Shown: positions 1 through 6,197, counted from the first letter of the stretch. The stretch is DNA of 18,664 nucleotides from JALOAT01 sp041687015 (GCA_041687015.1 JAWLCT010000049.1:1-18664); one strand, 5' to 3'. Notes: generated from the letters alone by a model not told the origin. Numbers and translations: made by a program.

Positions 1-863
1 GACACGTCGCACTCGATGGGCAGCGCGCCCGAATCTTCGGCGGTGTTGAAGAAGATGGGGGCGATCTTGCCGCCCAGGATCACGCCGCCCTGGCGCTTGT
101 TGGGGACGAAGGGGATGTCGTCGCCCATGTGCCAGAGCACGGAATTGATGGCGGACTTGCGCGAGGAGCCGGTACCGACCACGTCGCCCACGAAGGCCAG
201 CGGCAGGCCGCGCTCTTTCAGCTTTTCGATGGTGGCGAGGCCGTCGGGCATCTTGGCCACCAGCATGGCCTTGGCGTGCAGCGGGATGTCGGGGCGGCTC
301 CAGGCCTCGGAGGCGGGCGAGAAGTCGTCGGTGTTGGTCTCGCCGGGGGATTTGAAGACGGTAAGCTTGATTTCACGCGGCAGTTCGGCGCGGTCGGTGA
401 ACCATTTGGCCTCGGCCCAGGCCTCCACCACGTCCTTGGCCCAGTTGTTGGTTTTGGCCTTGTGGATCACGTCGTGGTAGGCGTCGAACATCAGCAGGGT
501 CTTGCTGAGGGCGCGGGCGGCGATGGGGGCCATGTCTTCGTCATCGAGCAGGTCGATGAGCGGGCGGATGGTGTAACCACCCAGCATGGTGCCCAGCAAC
601 TCGGTGGCGTGCTTGCGGTCGATGAGCGGACAGGTGCAGGCGCCCTTGGCCACATCGGCCAGGAAGGCGGCCTTCACATAGGCGGCTTCGTCCACACCCG
701 GTGGCACCCGATGGGTGAGCAGGTCGACCAGCGTGGTTTCCTCGCCCGCGGGCGGGTTCTTGAGCAGTTCGACCAGCGCGGCGACCTGCTGGGCGTCGAG
801 GGGCAGCGGGGGCAGGCCCTGGGCAGCGCGCTCAGTGACGTGGGTGCGGTATTGTTCGAGCAT
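1..863 (-). CDS. acnB: Aconitate hydratase B, N-terminal part (cut by window edge)
   Basis: AcnB interconverts citrate and isocitrate in the TCA cycle through a 4Fe-4S cluster; many AcnB enzymes also act on 2-methylisocitrate. The translation begins MLEQYRTHVTERAAQG and contains NPPAGEE, TNRVPPGVDEAAYVKAAFLA-type (here THRVPPGVDEAAYV), GETNTDDFSPA, VGDVVGTGSSRKSA and GGKIAPIFFNTAEDSGALP. These follow E. coli AcnB almost residue by residue, covering the N-terminal helical domain and the start of the swivel domain. About 287 of roughly 860 codons lie in the window; the cluster cysteines lie beyond it. The ATG at 861-863 matches the family start, with only a weak AGG upstream. The 163 bp before it hold no gene and no promoter I would defend. 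Confidence 0.98.
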   Translation of the reverse strand, partial: MLEQYRTHVTERAAQGLPPLPLDAQQVAALVELLKNPPAGEETTLVDLLTHRVPPGVDEAAYVKAAFLADVAKGACTCPLIDRKHATELLGTMLGGYTIRPLIDLLDDEDMAPIAARALSKTLLMFDAYHDVIHKAKTNNWAKDVVEAWAEAKWFTDRAELPREIKLTVFKSPGETNTDDFSPASEAWSRPDIPLHAKAMLVAKMPDGLATIEKLKERGLPLAFVGDVVGTGSSRKSAINSVLWHMGDDIPFVPNKRQGGVILGGKIAPIFFNTAEDSGALPIECDV

Positions 864-1074
864 TTTCAATAACCTATGAAGAAATCCTGGTCCGTGCGCG
901 CAAGGCGGTCACGCTAAAGACCCGTAGGATACCAGAAGCATGGGGCATTCCCGGAAGCACACCAGCCCCGCGTTGTGTAAGGAATAACCAGAACAGCGTG
1001 AATCCCTTCACGGCAATGATGAGGCGTTGTCGTTACTTTGTCCCCGAAGCCGCACGAGATTGAGGAGACACGCC

Positions 1075-1311
1075 GTGGAAGCCCTGGCCTTTGTGCTTGC
1101 GTTGGGTTTTCTGTCGCTGACCTCCGCCGTCGACATCGACGTTCCGCCCGCAGCTGTTCAGGAAGAGCAGACCGAGGTGCCCGAACACGGGATCGATCTG
1201 CGCCGTCAGCGCATCATGATCACCAACCAGCTGTTCCGCGAAATCCGGCTCGCGGGACTGCCCAAGGAACGCGACGAGGGACCTGAAAAAGTCCTGGTCG
1301 CGCAACGCTGA
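1075..1311 (+). CDS. Small hypothetical protein, probably exported (78 aa)
   Basis: I do not recognise this protein. The GTG at 1075 sits 7 bases after a good GAGGAG ribosome site, so I prefer it. A hydrophobic stretch (ALAFVLALGFLSLTSA) is followed by a short polar acidic and basic tail with VPEHGIDLRRQRI and NQLFREIRLAGLP. This looks like a signal peptide or a single membrane anchor. An in-frame TTG at 1027 would add a basic segment (RTRLRRH) before the hydrophobic core, which suits a signal peptide better but has a poorly placed ribosome site. The gene stands alone between acnB and oxyR and is followed 38 bases later by a strong terminator, which supports its being transcribed. Confidence 0.6.
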   Translation: MEALAFVLALGFLSLTSAVDIDVPPAAVQEEQTEVPEHGIDLRRQRIMITNQLFREIRLAGLPKERDEGPEKVLVAQR

Positions 1312-1348
1312 GCCGCCTCACGTTCGCCCGGAGAGGCGCGCTCGCTTT

Positions 1349-1409
1349 AGGCCCTCACCCGAAAGAGCCGCCCTGTTGGGAAGCGGTCGGGTGAGGGCCT
1401 TTTATTTTG
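1349..1409 (+). terminator. Rho-independent terminator after the small exported protein
   Basis: A perfect 14-bp stem pairs 1349-1362 with 1387-1400 around a 24-base loop. It is followed on the plus strand by TTTTATTTT. The T-run lies only on the plus side, so it terminates the small gene rather than the minus-strand oxyR. Confidence 0.85.
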
Positions 1410-1495
1410 TGGCTGGTGGGTACTGGGTGGCTGTGGGGCGTTTCACGTCACGCGCTCAGCTGAGCCGGTGGGAAGATGAGCTGGTGGGAAGAAAG

Positions 1496-1522
1496 GCATC
1501 GCGGCCTGAGGCCGCTCCTACA
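1496..1522. repeat. REP-like palindrome downstream of oxyR
   Basis: GCGGCC-TGA-GGCCGC with flanking GCATC and TCCTACAG. Read on the minus strand it is CTGTAGGAGCGGCCTCAGG followed by CCGCGATGC, the common gammaproteobacterial GTAGGAG...CGA palindrome style. It lies 28 bases past the oxyR stop and may act as a weak transcript end. Confidence 0.7.
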
Positions 1523-1550
1523 GCGGGGGATGCCCATCGGCCAGGTGGTG

Positions 1551-2465
1551 CTAGCGGCCTGCAGAGACGACCCGTTTCCTGCCCATGGCCTCCGCCGCGG
1601 CTTCGCGGATGACCTTGGCGATGGCGTTGAAGGCGGCCTGGCGGTAACTGCCCTTGCGGTACAGCAGGCCGATGCGGCGCGTGGGGACGGGCTCGGTGAA
1701 CGGCAGGTAATGGATGTTGGGCTCGTGGCCGGCGGCGAGCTGGGGCATGAGGGTGATGCCGATGCCCTCCGCCACCATCTGGCGTACCGTTTCCAGGCTA
1801 CTGCCGCGAAAGCCGCGGAATTCGCTGGCGCCGGCGAGCAGGCAAACGTCCAACGCCTGACCGCGCAGGCAGTGGCCCTCCTCCAGCAGCAACACGTCCT
1901 GGCCATGCAGGTGATCGAGCGTGGCCCGTTTGCGCGCTGCCAGCGGATGATCCGTCGGGACCGTCATCAGGAACGGTTCATCGTAGAGATCCTGTTCGGC
2001 GAATTCGTCGGTCTCCACCGGTAGCGCCAGAATGAGCAGATCCAATTCAGCGCGTCGCAGGCGTTCGAGCAACACAGCGGTTTGCTGCTCGTGCAGGAAC
2101 AGCTGCAGGTCCGGGTGCCGCTCACGCAGGCGTGCCATAAACAGCGGCAGCAGGTACGGCGCCACCGTGGGGATCACACCCACCTGCAGGCGACCCTTGA
2201 GCGGGTCACGAAAGGCCGCGGCCAGATCCTTGATGGCCCGCGCCTCAGCGAGCACGCGCCGCGCCTGGGCGGCCACTTCACGGCCGGCCTCGGTCATACG
2301 CACGGTGCGACCGTTGCGTTCTACCAGCTGAATACCGAGGGTGTCTTCCAGTTTCTTGATCTGCCCGCTCAGGGTGGGCTGGCTGACGCAGCAACGCTCG
2401 GCGGCACGGTGGAAATGCTGCTCTTCATCGAGCGCCACCACGTATTCCAGATCGCGTAGGTTCAT
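1551..2465 (-). CDS. oxyR: Hydrogen peroxide sensor and LysR-family regulator OxyR
   Basis: OxyR activates peroxide-defence genes when a disulfide forms between two cysteines. The 304-aa product has the LysR N-terminal helix-turn-helix (MNLRDLEYVVALDEEQHF, then SQPTLSGQIKKLE, residues 1-60) and a substrate-binding-like sensor domain. GHCLRGQALDVC places the cysteines at 199 and 208, the same numbers as in E. coli OxyR. Also conserved are VGVIPTVAPYLLP and SSLETVRQMVAEGIGITLMP. An upstream in-frame start at 2492 would add nine residues with no family counterpart, so I start at the ATG at 2463-2465. The gene lies 204 bp downstream of the rubredoxin reductase on the same strand. Hairpin repeats fill that spacer, so cotranscription is possible but unproven. 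Confidence 0.98.
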   Translation of the reverse strand: MNLRDLEYVVALDEEQHFHRAAERCCVSQPTLSGQIKKLEDTLGIQLVERNGRTVRMTEAGREVAAQARRVLAEARAIKDLAAAFRDPLKGRLQVGVIPTVAPYLLPLFMARLRERHPDLQLFLHEQQTAVLLERLRRAELDLLILALPVETDEFAEQDLYDEPFLMTVPTDHPLAARKRATLDHLHGQDVLLLEEGHCLRGQALDVCLLAGASEFRGFRGSSLETVRQMVAEGIGITLMPQLAAGHEPNIHYLPFTEPVPTRRIGLLYRKGSYRQAAFNAIAKVIREAAAEAMGRKRVVSAGR

Positions 2466-2526
2466 GACGGTGTTCCCGGTTGGAGTCGTCATGTTACACG
2501 GGCCAACATCGATTTACCTGTCATGG

Positions 2527-2695
2527 CCCCGGCTTTTCGCCGGGGTGGGCGTTTCCCCTGCCTCGTCATTCCCGCGAAGGCCGGGATCCATTTTCCTGCC
2601 ACGTCATGGACCCCGGCTTTCGCCAAAGTGCGTATGCGCACTGCCCGTTCAATCGGCCGTCCCCGACGCTCACCGGACGCCGGCTTTCGCCGGCG
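2527..2695. repeat. Cluster of GC-rich palindromic repeats between rubB and oxyR
   Basis: Four related elements are visible. A 7-bp stem CCCCGGC/GCCGGGG lies at 2527-2545. A CGTCATTCCCGCGAAGG element running into CCGGGATCCA lies at 2564-2590. CGTCATGGACCCCGGCTTTC lies at 2602-2621. A 7-bp stem CGCCGGC/GCCGGCG with a GAAA loop on the minus strand lies at 2678-2695. They resemble the dispersed CGTCATTCCCGCGAA repeats of many proteobacteria. The last copy overlaps the 3' end of rubB and codes for its final residues. Confidence 0.65.
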
Positions 2696-3842
2696 CCACG
2701 TCCGCCGTGGGCGTCGCCAGTGCCTTGGTGAGTGCCTGGCGTGCACCGGTCGCGGCGCCGGTGAGGGCAAAGCCGAGCAGGCGCTTTCCCGCGCGGAATT
2801 CGGCCTGGATGCCGTCGTCACCCGCTTGCACGTCCCACACGCCTTCCGCATTCGGCGCCGGTGGCGCCACCACCACGGGGCAGGCGGGCGTTTTCACCAC
2901 CACGGGCATCGGCGGATAGACGAGACCGCCCTCGCCGCCTGCAAGCACCGCCGCCAGCACACGCGCCTGCTCCATGAGCGGCAACACGAAGGGCAGCACG
3001 CTGCCATTCACCTCGGCACAATCGCCCAACGCGTACACATCGGGTGCACCGGTGCGAAGTTGCGCATCCACACGGATCCCGCGCCCCACGTCCAGCCCAC
3101 TGGCCTGGGCAAGGCGCGTGTCCGGTTGCAGGCCTATGGCGGAGATCACCACGTCGGCCTGCAGCTGGGCGCCGTCGGCAAGCGTAAGGCGGTATCCACG
3201 CGTGTGCCGGTCGACACGCTGCACCGCTGTGCCAAGCCGCCATTGCACACCTGCCGCAGCGAGGGCCTGCCGCACGGCCTTCCCGGCCTGCGCGGGCAAC
3301 AACCGGCCCAACGGCCAGGCGTCGGGGCCGATGACCGTCACCTGCTTGCCGGCGGCGAGCAGATCGTTGGCGAACTCGCAGCCGATGAGGCCGGGGCCGA
3401 TGACGGCCACATGCACCGCTTCCGAGACCGCGGTATGGAAATGCGCGTAGTCATCGAGGCTGTTCACTGTGAAAACCGCATCCACCGCATCACCTTCCAG
3501 CGGCGGACGGATAGGGCGTGCGCCCACGGCGAGCACCAGGCGGTCATAACGCAGCCCTTCCCCGCCGACGGTGACCACGCGCGCTTCGGTATCGATGGCG
3601 TCCACACGCGTGTGGGTGAGAATGCGCGCGTCCAGATCCTTGGCCATCTTGGCGGCGTCGGCGGTAACCAGTTGCGCCGGTGCCTTGCCTTTGGCAAAGG
3701 CGTTGGAAAGCATCGGCTTGGAATAAAAGGCGCCGTCATCCGCCGTGACCATTACCAGCGGCGTGGTGGTGCCGCGCTTGCGAAGTTCACGCGCGAGGGT
3801 GTAACCGGCCAGGCCGGTGCCGATGATCACGATCGGGTCCAT
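2670..3842 (-). CDS. rubB: Rubredoxin-NAD(+) reductase (FAD-dependent)
   Basis: The enzyme passes electrons from NAD(P)H through FAD to rubredoxin. The 390-aa product starts MDPIVIIGTGLAGYTLAREL, with the FAD dinucleotide fold at 7-13. It continues with FYSKPMLSNAFAKGK, the NAD fold VIGPGLIGCEFANDL (148-162) and the second FAD motif DVYALGDCAEVNG (268-280). VVVKTPACPVVVAPP is typical of the Pseudomonas RubB group. The ATG at 3842 has an excellent AGGAGAG site; a longer frame to 3992 would overlap the rubredoxin gene and is rejected. It lies 107 bp after the rubredoxin gene, with an inverted repeat pair in the spacer. The last residues (VAPAKAGVR) come from a palindromic repeat. The partner is very likely the adjacent rubredoxin. 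Confidence 0.95.
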   Translation of the reverse strand: MDPIVIIGTGLAGYTLARELRKRGTTTPLVMVTADDGAFYSKPMLSNAFAKGKAPAQLVTADAAKMAKDLDARILTHTRVDAIDTEARVVTVGGEGLRYDRLVLAVGARPIRPPLEGDAVDAVFTVNSLDDYAHFHTAVSEAVHVAVIGPGLIGCEFANDLLAAGKQVTVIGPDAWPLGRLLPAQAGKAVRQALAAAGVQWRLGTAVQRVDRHTRGYRLTLADGAQLQADVVISAIGLQPDTRLAQASGLDVGRGIRVDAQLRTGAPDVYALGDCAEVNGSVLPFVLPLMEQARVLAAVLAGGEGGLVYPPMPVVVKTPACPVVVAPPAPNAEGVWDVQAGDDGIQAEFRAGKRLLGFALTGAATGARQALTKALATPTADVAPAKAGVR

Positions 3843-3873
3843 GGGCTCTCCTGATTGTCGTTGATTGTTATTT

Positions 3874-3941
3874 GTAGGAACCCACTCCGTGGGCGATTGT
3901 GCAGCGCGCCGCTTTATCGCCCACGGTGTCGGCTCCTGCAG
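3874..3941. repeat. Inverted REP pair (REPIN-like) between rubredoxin and rubB
   Basis: GTAGGAACCCACTCCGTGGG at 3874-3893 is followed by CGATTG. An inverted relative at 3916-3941 reads, on the minus strand, CTGCAGGAGCCGACACCGTG then GGCGAT. The two copies face each other and can fold into a long hairpin. They share the GTAGGA...GGGCGAT pattern with the palindromes at 5455, 5654, 5771 and 5886. Confidence 0.75.
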
Positions 3942-3949
3942 GACGTACC

Positions 3950-4114
3950 TCAGATCTCGACCATTTCGAAATCGGATTTCGCCACGCCGCACTCAGGACA
4001 GGCCCAGTCGTCCGGGATGTCGTCCCAGCGGGTGCCGGCCGCGATGCCTTCCTCCGGCATGCCCACGCTCTCGTCGTAAACAAAGCCGCAAACGATGCAC
4101 TGATACTTTTTCAT
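3950..4114 (-). CDS. rubA: Rubredoxin (54 aa)
   Basis: A one-iron electron carrier. The sequence begins MKKYQCIVCGFVYDESVG and ends DDWACPECGVAKSDFEMVEI. The two CxxC pairs (Cys6/Cys9 and Cys39/Cys42) bind the Fe(SCys)4 centre. The length is that of a classic single-domain rubredoxin. An AGGAGAG ribosome site lies 5 bases before the ATG. It lies 26 bp after rubrerythrin and 107 bp before its probable reductase, so electrons should run from NAD(P)H to RubB, to this protein, to rubrerythrin. Because the rubrerythrin here lacks a rubredoxin domain, this small protein probably fills that role. Confidence 0.97.
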   Translation of the reverse strand: MKKYQCIVCGFVYDESVGMPEEGIAAGTRWDDIPDDWACPECGVAKSDFEMVEI

Positions 4115-4140
4115 GGTGTCTCTCCTCTGTTTCCGTTCGT

Positions 4141-4611
4141 TCAGGCGCGCACGCGGGAAAGTGCAGCGCGGTAATGGTTGGCGTGGCGCTCTTCCACGGA
4201 GGTGAGCGCGGCGAAACGCTTGGCAGCCTTTTCGAGCACGGCTTTGAACTGGTCGGCATGCTCTTTCGATTCGGCAATCTGCTCATCGAACTCTTTCACA
4301 GCCGCCTGTTGCTGTTCTTCCAGGGCGGTGTGGCGGAAGCTCGGGTACATCTCGGTGTATTCGTGGGTCTCACCCTCGATGGCCAGTTCCAGGCAGCGCG
4401 CCGGGTCGAGGGTGCTCGCCGGGAACAGCAGGTCCATGTGCCCGAAGGCGTGCTGGACTTCCTGGGCAGCGGTTTGCTCGAACACCCGGGCGGTTTCTTC
4501 GTCCCCGTGGGCGCGGCAGATGCGCGCGAAATACATGTACTTGATGTGCGCCATGGATTCGCCGGCGAGGGCAGCCTCGAGGTTTTCCAAGGTCTTGATG
4601 GTTTTGCTCAT
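4141..4611 (-). CDS. rbr: Rubrerythrin-family diiron peroxidase without rubredoxin domain
   Basis: Rubrerythrins reduce hydrogen peroxide to water in the cytoplasm at a non-haem diiron site. The 156-aa product has the ferritin-like four-helix layout. Iron-ligand motifs are GESMAHIKYMYFA (Glu18), EQTAAQEVQHAFGH (Glu51, His54), EGETHEYTEMYP (around 79-90) and SVEERHANHYRAAL (138-151). The C-terminal CxxC rubredoxin domain of classical rubrerythrin is absent: the protein stops right after the last helix. Start at the ATG at 4611 (MSKTIKTLENLEAAL), with a GAGAGG site upstream; the longer frame to 4695 runs through the promoter and OxyR site. First gene of the peroxide group. Confidence 0.93.
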   Translation of the reverse strand: MSKTIKTLENLEAALAGESMAHIKYMYFARICRAHGDEETARVFEQTAAQEVQHAFGHMDLLFPASTLDPARCLELAIEGETHEYTEMYPSFRHTALEEQQQAAVKEFDEQIAESKEHADQFKAVLEKAAKRFAALTSVEERHANHYRAALSRVRA

Positions 4612-4645
4612 GTTCCTCTCTCCGTTTTGTTGTGGGTCGGGTAGG

Positions 4646-4675
4646 AGAATAGGCGCACGCCTTTGATAGCTCCAA
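4646..4675 (-). promoter_or_regulatory. Probable sigma-70 promoter of the rubrerythrin group
   Basis: On the minus strand, TTGGAG (4670-4675) and TATTCT (4646-4651) are 18 bases apart. The -35 is poor, as expected for an activator-dependent promoter. The OxyR-type site begins at its upstream edge. The transcript would start about 30 bases before the rbr ATG. Confidence 0.55.
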
Positions 4676-4711
4676 TGGATTGTTTCTATTTGCACGATAG
4701 CCCTCTCCTAT
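4675..4711. promoter_or_regulatory. OxyR-type binding site
   Basis: The sequence reads ATGG-N7-CTAT-N7-ATAG-N7-CTAT. The OxyR tetramer consensus is ATAG-N7-CTAT-N7-ATAG-N7-CTAT, so 15 of 16 core bases match with exact spacing. The site abuts the -35 of the rubrerythrin promoter, a normal place for activation by OxyR. oxyR is three genes downstream. It also lies in the region shared with the divergent yjdF gene. Confidence 0.8.
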
Positions 4712-4790
4712 TGGTTGTTGTGCGTGGCCGGGCATTTCCCTGTCCCTGGTTTCGCGCGAGAATCAGGCGAATCCACACAAAGGGGCGGCC

Positions 4791-5390
4791 ATGCGCTCGG
4801 AAAAAGTGTTCTTATTGGTTGCCGTGCTGGTGGGACTGCTGATTTCCGGCATCGGCCCGGCGGATCGCCTGACCTGGCTCCTCGAAGTCACGCCCATCCT
4901 CATCGCGCTGCCCTTGCTGGCCGCAACCCACAGCCGCTTTCCGCTTACACCCCTCGCCTACCGCCTCATCGCCGTGCATGCGGCCATTTTGATGTTGGGC
5001 GCCCACTACACCTACGCGGAGGTCCCACTGGGGTTTTGGGTGCAGGAGGTGTTGGATCTGGGCCGTAATCACTACGACCGGCTCGGGCATATCGCCCAGG
5101 GCTTCATTCCGGCCATCATCGCGCGCGAGATCCTGCTTCGCCGTTCACCGCTGCAACCGGGCAAATGGCTCTTCTTCCTGGTGACGTGCGTGTGTCTCGC
5201 GATCAGCGCGTTTTACGAATTCATCGAATGGTGGGTTTCTCTGCTTGCCGGTGCCGAAGGCGATGCGTTCCTGGCAACCCAGGGCGACGTATGGGACACG
5301 CAATGGGATATGTTCCTGGCCATGAGCGGCGCCATCGCGGCGCAGCTGATGTTAGGGCGTGTGCATGACAGGCAGCTGAAATGGATTTAG
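4791..5390 (+). CDS. yjdF: Inner membrane protein, YjdF/DUF2238 family
   Basis: A 199-aa polytopic membrane protein of unknown function. Hydrophobic segments lie near residues 6-21, 28-45, 57-72, 101-113, 126-142 and 174-189. Family signatures are HYTYAEVPLGFWVQ (72-85), NHYDRLGHIAQGF (93-105), YEFIEWW (142-148) and TQGDVWDTQWDMF (163-175). These conserved polar and acidic residues between membrane segments suggest a functional site, but I would not guess a substrate. The ATG has an AAGGGG site. It diverges from rubrerythrin across 179 bp containing the OxyR-type site, so shared control is possible. Its stop codon overlaps the first bases of the sequence duplicated across the assembly gap. 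Confidence 0.92.
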   Translation: MRSEKVFLLVAVLVGLLISGIGPADRLTWLLEVTPILIALPLLAATHSRFPLTPLAYRLIAVHAAILMLGAHYTYAEVPLGFWVQEVLDLGRNHYDRLGHIAQGFIPAIIAREILLRRSPLQPGKWLFFLVTCVCLAISAFYEFIEWWVSLLAGAEGDAFLATQGDVWDTQWDMFLAMSGAIAAQLMLGRVHDRQLKWI

Positions 5391-5486
5391 CCGCTCGCCT
5401 CAGGAACGGTTCTTTCTTCCGCACGCGAAAAGACATGGTGCCGTTCTTGCTCCCGTAGGAGCCCAGTCCCCTGGGCGATTCTTCAT
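5388..5486. repeat. 99-bp sequence duplicated across the assembly gap (left copy)
   Basis: Positions 5388-5486 are identical, base for base, to 5587-5685. The left copy ends exactly at the first N and the right copy starts exactly after the last N. It begins with the yjdF stop codon. This is the pattern of two overlapping contig ends joined without merging. Confidence 0.9.
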
Positions 5487-5586
5487 NNNNNNNNNNNNNN
5501 NNNNNNNNNNNNNNNNNNNNNNNNNNNNNNNNNNNNNNNNNNNNNNNNNNNNNNNNNNNNNNNNNNNNNNNNNNNNNNNNNNNNNN
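5487..5586. other. Assembly gap of 100 N
   Basis: Exactly 100 N, a conventional placeholder for unknown length. Its flanks are identical over 99 bp and it lies in the repeat array after tRNA-Leu, so the real length and the number of repeat units are unknown. Confidence 0.99.
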
Positions 5587-5974
5587 TAGCCGCTCGCCTC
5601 AGGAACGGTTCTTTCTTCCGCACGCGAAAAGACATGGTGCCGTTCTTGCTCCCGTAGGAGCCCAGTCCCCTGGGCGATTCTTCATCCCACGCGGAGAAAA
5701 AAGCTGGAAACAGCCGAAGGAATAACATGGTGCCGGAACCGGCAACGAAAGCCCCGCCGTTCTTACTCCCGTAGGAACCCAGTCCCCTGGGCGATTCTTC
5801 ATCGCGTGCGGAAAAAAGCTGGAAACAGCCGAAGGAAAAACACGGTGCCGGAACCGGCAACGAAAGCGCCGCCGTTCTTACTCGCGTAGGAGCCCAGTCC
5901 TCTGGGCGATTCTTTCATCGCGCGCGGAGAAAAACAGCCGAAGGGATAACATGGTGCCCGGGACCGGAATCGAA
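5587..5974 (-). repeat. Tandem repeats carrying the 3' end of tRNA-Leu
   Basis: Going away from tRNA-Leu on the minus strand, units of about 110-115 bp repeat. Each starts with a copy of the T-loop to CCA end of the tRNA. The tRNA has TTCGATTCCGG..GGGCACCATG; units 2 and 3 have TTCGTTGCCGGTTCCGGCAC followed by CGTG or CATG. Then come TTCGGCTGTTT, a T-rich stretch, a GATGAA(A)GAATCGCCCAG hairpin with CTGGG, and GGAGYAAGAACGGC. The TTCG starts lie at 5974, 5864 and 5749; a fourth, truncated unit keeps only GGCACCATG near 5633-5642. Units 2 and 3 differ at only about ten positions. The CCA triplets lie at 5952, 5843 (changed to CCG), 5728 and 5635. The array contains GTAGGAG-type palindromes. 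Confidence 0.85.
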
Positions 5975-6038
5975 CCGGTACGGCCTTGCGGCCGAGAGAT
6001 TTTAAGTCTCTTGCGTCTACCAATTTCGCCACCCGGGC
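5952..6038 (-). tRNA. tRNA-Leu (anticodon UAA)
   Basis: Reverse complement GCCCGGGTGGCGAAATTGG and onward gives a type II tRNA of 87 bases including encoded CCA. The anticodon loop is CTTAAAA (UAA). A long variable arm (CGGCCGCAAGGCCG) is present, and the acceptor GCCCGGG/CCCGGGC pairs perfectly. Last of three tRNA genes after pgsA, matching leuZ of the E. coli glyW-cysT-leuZ order. Confidence 0.97.
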
Positions 6039-6083
6039 ATGGGCAGGAAGTCTAACGGCGGTAACGGCAAAGGGGGAAGGAAA

Positions 6084-6157
6084 TGGAGGCTGGGGTCGGA
6101 ATCGAACCGGCGTACACGGATTTGCAGTCCGCTGCATAACCACTCTGCCACCCAGCC
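6084..6157 (-). tRNA. tRNA-Cys (anticodon GCA)
   Basis: Reverse complement starts GGCTGGGTGGCAGAGTGG. The anticodon loop is CTGCAAA (GCA), the T-arm is GGTTCGATTCC and the encoded end is GCCTCCA; 74 bases. Equivalent in position to E. coli cysT. It lies 45 bp before tRNA-Leu. Confidence 0.97.
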
Positions 6158-6197
6158 CGGGAGGCACTTCAGAGAGCTCGCTGAACTCTACTGTACT

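Noticed and set aside
129..872. 247-aa plus-strand frame opposite acnB
   Set aside because: A shadow of the GC-rich acnB coding strand, with no recognisable domain and no ribosome site.
2523..3854. 443-aa plus-strand frame opposite rubB
   Set aside because: It is antisense to a clear FAD oxidoreductase, rich in His, Arg and Gly, and starts in palindromic repeats.
4661..4680. ATAG at 4666-4669 as part of the OxyR site
   Set aside because: Its spacing to the other half-sites does not fit N7; the ATGG at 4675 fits exactly and was used instead.
5483..5860. Repetitive open frame on the minus strand through the repeat array, with recurring GLGSYGSKNG peptides
   Set aside because: It runs into the N gap, its repeats simply mirror the DNA repeats, unit lengths (109-115) do not keep one frame, and no ribosome site is evident. 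It is most likely non-coding.
5587..5951. Possible CRISPR array
   Set aside because: Units of about 110-115 bp are similar over their whole length, without short repeats and unique spacers, and no cas gene is near.
5952..6038. tRNA-Leu as the attachment site of a present integrative element
   Set aside because: tRNA 3'-end copies fit old integration scars, but there is no integrase, excisionase or phage-like gene between the copies.
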